IMG/VR virus record: IMGVR_UViG_3300022752_000391
Location: 1-24,008 of that record
DNA: 24,008 bases
DNA from: a virus
Reading direction: 5' to 3' (one strand)
How positions within the stretch are numbered: position 1 is the stretch's first letter; every line of letters begins with the position of its first letter. Below, piece by piece: positions 22,038 to 24,008 of the stretch. A program made the translations under genes and the position numbers. The notes beneath the pieces were generated by a model. The model did not search any database, had not been told where the DNA came from, and saw nothing but the letters and a program-made list of their open reading frames with translations.

Positions 22038-22447
22038 ATGTTCGTCTCTACAATTCTGTACCGCTCTTCAAACCCATATCGGCTCCACAAACGAGCAATT
22101 GACTCCCTTGCCGCACCTTGTATCTTAGTTGCGCCGTACACTTTTAAAATGGCTTTAAATTGTTCAAATGTTTCTTTACTTGAAATCAATTTGCCCCCTA
22201 TAAATGTTACAAACGCTACTCGTGCATTTGGGTAATTCATAAAACTAATTGTTGCTGCGCCGTGAAACTTACCTTCTTCATCTACTGCCGCTACTAAAAT
22301 CCACTGCCCTGAAGTTACATAGACTTTAATCTGATCCAACGTGTAATCGTCACCGCAGTATTGTTGTGCGGAATCAATAAATCCTTCAACCAGAGGCCAA
22401 ACTTGCGATACATAATTAGGGTTAATATCCGTTATTTTTAATGTCAT
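22034..22447 (-). CDS. GNAT-like acetyltransferase-fold protein in the virion cluster
   Basis: This encodes 137 residues. The fold pattern fits a GNAT: an N-terminal helix after a first strand (YVSQVWPLVEGFIDSA), strands WILVAAVDEEGKFHGAATI (49-67) and VAFVTFIGG (78-85), a central helix (KETFEQFKAILKVYG) and the closing RESIARLWSRYGFEE (114-128), very like the acetyltransferase C-terminal motif. The usual acetyl-CoA loop (Q/R-x-x-G-x-G/A) is replaced by GGKLISSKE, so catalysis is doubtful. Both ends use ATGA overlaps with virion genes, so it is expressed with them. Phage podovirus clusters often carry such a protein near the internal virion genes. It may modify a host or virion protein, or be a structural relic of the fold. 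Confidence 0.75.
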   Translation of the reverse strand: MTLKITDINPNYVSQVWPLVEGFIDSAQQYCGDDYTLDQIKVYVTSGQWILVAAVDEEGKFHGAATISFMNYPNARVAFVTFIGGKLISSKETFEQFKAILKVYGATKIQGAARESIARLWSRYGFEERYRIVETNI

Positions 22448-23526
22448 GCGGGTAGATATTTATTAGGGTTTATACGCCTAGCTTGTTTAACTTTGCCAGT
22501 ACGTGCCTTTCTAACTCTATCCATCATTGTATACAGCTTTTTAGCACCAGCGTCACTAGAGCCATTACCTAAATGACTTACCACATCTGCTGGTACTACA
22601 AATTCAGAATCCGCTAAACGTGCGGGTTGTTTGCCTTCAATAGTGGCTGGGATTGAATCGCTCATGCCATCACCGGGACCTTTTAAAACTCTAGCGCCAT
22701 CAGAATAACCGCCTAAATGTCCGCTACCGCCTCTAGCAAAACTACGTAAACCCATCAAACCGCCGCCAGCTGCATAAGTTGCTTGGTATGTTGGAAGAGG
22801 GGGTCTTACTTCATCTGCTTTGTACGTGTTAGGATCGTATGTAAATTTACTTAATGGACCGCCTTTATAGGTTATCTCGTCAGTAGATGGTTGACCAAAT
22901 TGCTTTTTCTCTTTGTTCATTAAAGATGCTACGCCAAGCGCACCCGCACCATACCCAGCCATTTTGGGGGTTATGCCCATACTACCTAAGATACCACCTG
23001 ATCCGGCTGCACCGCCGGCTCCTGAAGCACCTAAAAAACCAGCATTTGATGCCGCTACGGGGGTTACGCCAAAACTACTAGGGGCGGCTAAAGAACCAAA
23101 AGCACTACCAGCGCCTGTACCTGCGCCCGCACCGCCAAGCGTACCAGCTCCCGCAAATCCAGAAGCAGCCGCAGTATTACCAATTGCTCCGGGAACAACC
23201 GATGGGGCTAAAGTTGCCCCTGTACCAGCAACAGTCGGCGCAGTACTAGCTGCAAGAGTACTAGGCGCTGCAGTAGCGGCGCTACCACCAACACCAGCCG
23301 CACCGGCTCCTAAACCACCAAGACCACCGCCTAAAGCACCCATAATAGGGTCACGACCAATTAAAGCAGATCCAAGACCGCCAATACCGGCACCAGTTAA
23401 AGCAATCGTACCAAGTCCAGCACCAGCACCAAAAAGCGCAGGCGCAGCATAAGGCGCCGCAATAGAAGCACCAAGAATTACCGCTGTTTGTAAGGGGTCA
23501 AAACCGCCTTGCCCGCCGCCGCTCAT
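22444..23526 (-). CDS. Gly/Ala-rich virion protein with conserved C-terminal domain
   Basis: This encodes 360 residues. Residues 1-205 are almost entirely Gly, Ala, Ser, Pro and Thr in short hydrophobic repeats (GLGGLGAGAAGVGG and similar), likely flexible or membrane-active. A linker (206-250) is Lys/Pro/Tyr-rich. The C-terminal part is compact: GPGDGMSDSIPATIEGKQPA (283-302), RLADSEFVVPADVVSHLGNG (303-322) and a basic helix with YTMMDRVRKARTGK, ending NPNKYLPA. That C-terminal pattern recurs in uncultivated phage virion clusters; I know of no assigned function. AAAGGA sits six bases before the ATG. The stop overlaps the GNAT-like gene (ATGA). Low complexity makes the long open frame on the opposite strand a composition artefact. 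Confidence 0.85.
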   Translation of the reverse strand: MSGGGQGGFDPLQTAVILGASIAAPYAAPALFGAGAGLGTIALTGAGIGGLGSALIGRDPIMGALGGGLGGLGAGAAGVGGSAATAAPSTLAASTAPTVAGTGATLAPSVVPGAIGNTAAASGFAGAGTLGGAGAGTGAGSAFGSLAAPSSFGVTPVAASNAGFLGASGAGGAAGSGGILGSMGITPKMAGYGAGALGVASLMNKEKKQFGQPSTDEITYKGGPLSKFTYDPNTYKADEVRPPLPTYQATYAAGGGLMGLRSFARGGSGHLGGYSDGARVLKGPGDGMSDSIPATIEGKQPARLADSEFVVPADVVSHLGNGSSDAGAKKLYTMMDRVRKARTGKVKQARRINPNKYLPA

Positions 23527-23560
23527 ACGCTATCCTTTACTAGGTTTTTGTCCGATTTTA

Positions 23561-23860
23561 TCATGTAATAGTCACCGTTACCGTTCCCACACTAGCTGTG
23601 GCTGATACTCCAAATAGATAAGAAATATAAGGTACAACAATCTTTAAGTTTTCGCCAACCTGAAATACAGTGCCGTCTGGCAAATTGTATCCTGATGTTG
23701 GTAGATTTAATAGCCTGATTCCGTCTGCCTGTAAAGGCACATTGGAGTCTAACTGGGTAAAATATAGCCGTAAAACGCTGATTAACTGAGAAAGCTGTTG
23801 CTGGTCGTAAGCAACTGGAGGCAGAGGCAGGGCTGGCGCCCGAAATCGTTGCATTGCCAT
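23561..23860 (-). CDS. Small virion-cluster protein, unknown function
   Basis: This encodes 99 residues. The N-terminal half is helical after a Pro-rich start (APALPLPPVAYDQQQLSQLI, then SVLRLYFTQLDSN). The C-terminal half is beta-rich and resembles a small capsid-decoration or tail-fold strand set (NLPDGTVFQVGENLKIVVPY, ending ATASVGTVTVTIT). The MAMxRFRxPALPLPP type of start is one I associate with small conserved proteins in podovirus structural clusters, of no known function. Its ATG overlaps the preceding gene's stop (TAATG), and 34 bases separate it from the next gene. Confidence 0.75.
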   Translation of the reverse strand: MAMQRFRAPALPLPPVAYDQQQLSQLISVLRLYFTQLDSNVPLQADGIRLLNLPTSGYNLPDGTVFQVGENLKIVVPYISYLFGVSATASVGTVTVTIT

Positions 23861-24006
23861 TATCTGCGCCCATCTGGTCTGCCGTCTAATCTAGGGCTAC
23901 CTAACTGCCACTGGACGTTTAAGTCTGTAGAGGCAATCTCAATAGCCATCTGTCTAGCCCTAGCCCGCATGAAGATCTGTTCGGTAAAGACGTCTACGGA
24001 GGTTTC
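23860..24006 (-). CDS. C-terminal end of an unknown virion-cluster protein (truncated by window edge)
   Basis: An open frame enters from the right edge on the minus strand and gives 48 residues, ending GSPRLDGRPDGRR before a TAA at 23860-23862. It starts in the window as ETSVDVFTEQIFMRARARQM. The stop overlaps the next ATG (TAATG). The piece is a basic helix followed by a Gly/Arg/Pro tail. Its length and function cannot be judged from this window. Confidence 0.6.
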   Translation of the reverse strand, partial: ETSVDVFTEQIFMRARARQMAIEIASTDLNVQWQLGSPRLDGRPDGRR

Positions 24007-24008
24007 AA

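Noticed and set aside
22913-23452. A 179-residue Pro/Ala-rich plus-strand open frame opposite the Gly/Ala-rich virion gene
   Set aside because: Antisense of GGN and GCN codons gives Pro and Ala in a low-complexity frame automatically; the minus-strand frame has a ribosome binding site and a non-repetitive C-terminal domain.
23592-23873. A 93-residue minus-strand frame overlapping the 99-residue virion gene
   Set aside because: It shares nearly all its bases with the 99-residue frame, which has the TAATG coupling and a sensible composition; this one has irregular Cys/Phe-rich content.

Overview
The window looks like part of the genome of a tailed bacteriophage (Caudoviricetes). A tightly packed replication cluster reads rightward from the left edge to about 10.6 kb. 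A virion-protein cluster reads leftward from the right edge down to 10.59 kb. There are no rRNA or tRNA genes, no host-like metabolic genes and no non-coding stretch over 100 bases. Genes are chained by ATGA, GTGA or TAATG overlaps, and good Shine-Dalgarno sequences precede many starts. The virion lytic transglycosylase and the cell-entry type proteins suggest a Gram-negative host. A set of ejection-type internal virion proteins points to a short-tailed (podovirus-like) particle, but no portal, terminase, capsid or tail gene lies in the window, so the morphotype and host are inferences. I do not recognise a named relative with confidence.

Replication half (1-10639, + strand): the tail of one gene and four small unknown genes (one a zinc-ribbon protein) lead into a family A DNA polymerase with a 3'-5' exonuclease domain. 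Next come a Cas4/RecB-type PD-(D/E)XK nuclease with four cysteines suited to an Fe-S cluster, a small HNH endonuclease, a small unknown gene and an SNF2-type superfamily 2 helicase. After a short gap with two inverted repeats come a coiled-coil protein and a likely zinc-containing single-stranded-DNA-binding protein with an acidic tail. After an 89-base gap with two dyads come a helix-turn-helix protein, a small unknown gene, a 958-residue primase-helicase (archaeo-eukaryotic primase domain, zinc motif, DUF927-like ATPase) and a 63-residue protein. Together these supply polymerase, primase-helicase, ssDNA coating and nuclease functions, enough for a largely self-contained phage replisome.

Virion half (24008-10593, - strand): in order of transcription there are the end of an unknown virion gene, a 99-residue protein, a Gly/Ala-rich protein, a GNAT-like protein, a Gln-rich protein, a 670-residue protein with a lytic transglycosylase domain, and a 2779-residue giant. 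The giant has an N-terminal hydrophobic part, a very long coiled-coil part, a metallopeptidase-like HExxxH site and an LPD38-like C-terminal part. By position and composition this set resembles the T7 gp13-gp16 ejection apparatus, with the transglycosylase on a separate protein from the giant.

The two halves converge and overlap by 47 bases at 10593-10639. A terminator-like hairpin lies inside the first codons of the last rightward gene. The points most worth a second look are that junction, the leucine at the polymerase position equivalent to E. coli Pol I residue 762, the giant virion protein with its HExxxH motif, the paired dyads before the helix-turn-helix gene, and a Gly-rich motif shared between virion proteins.
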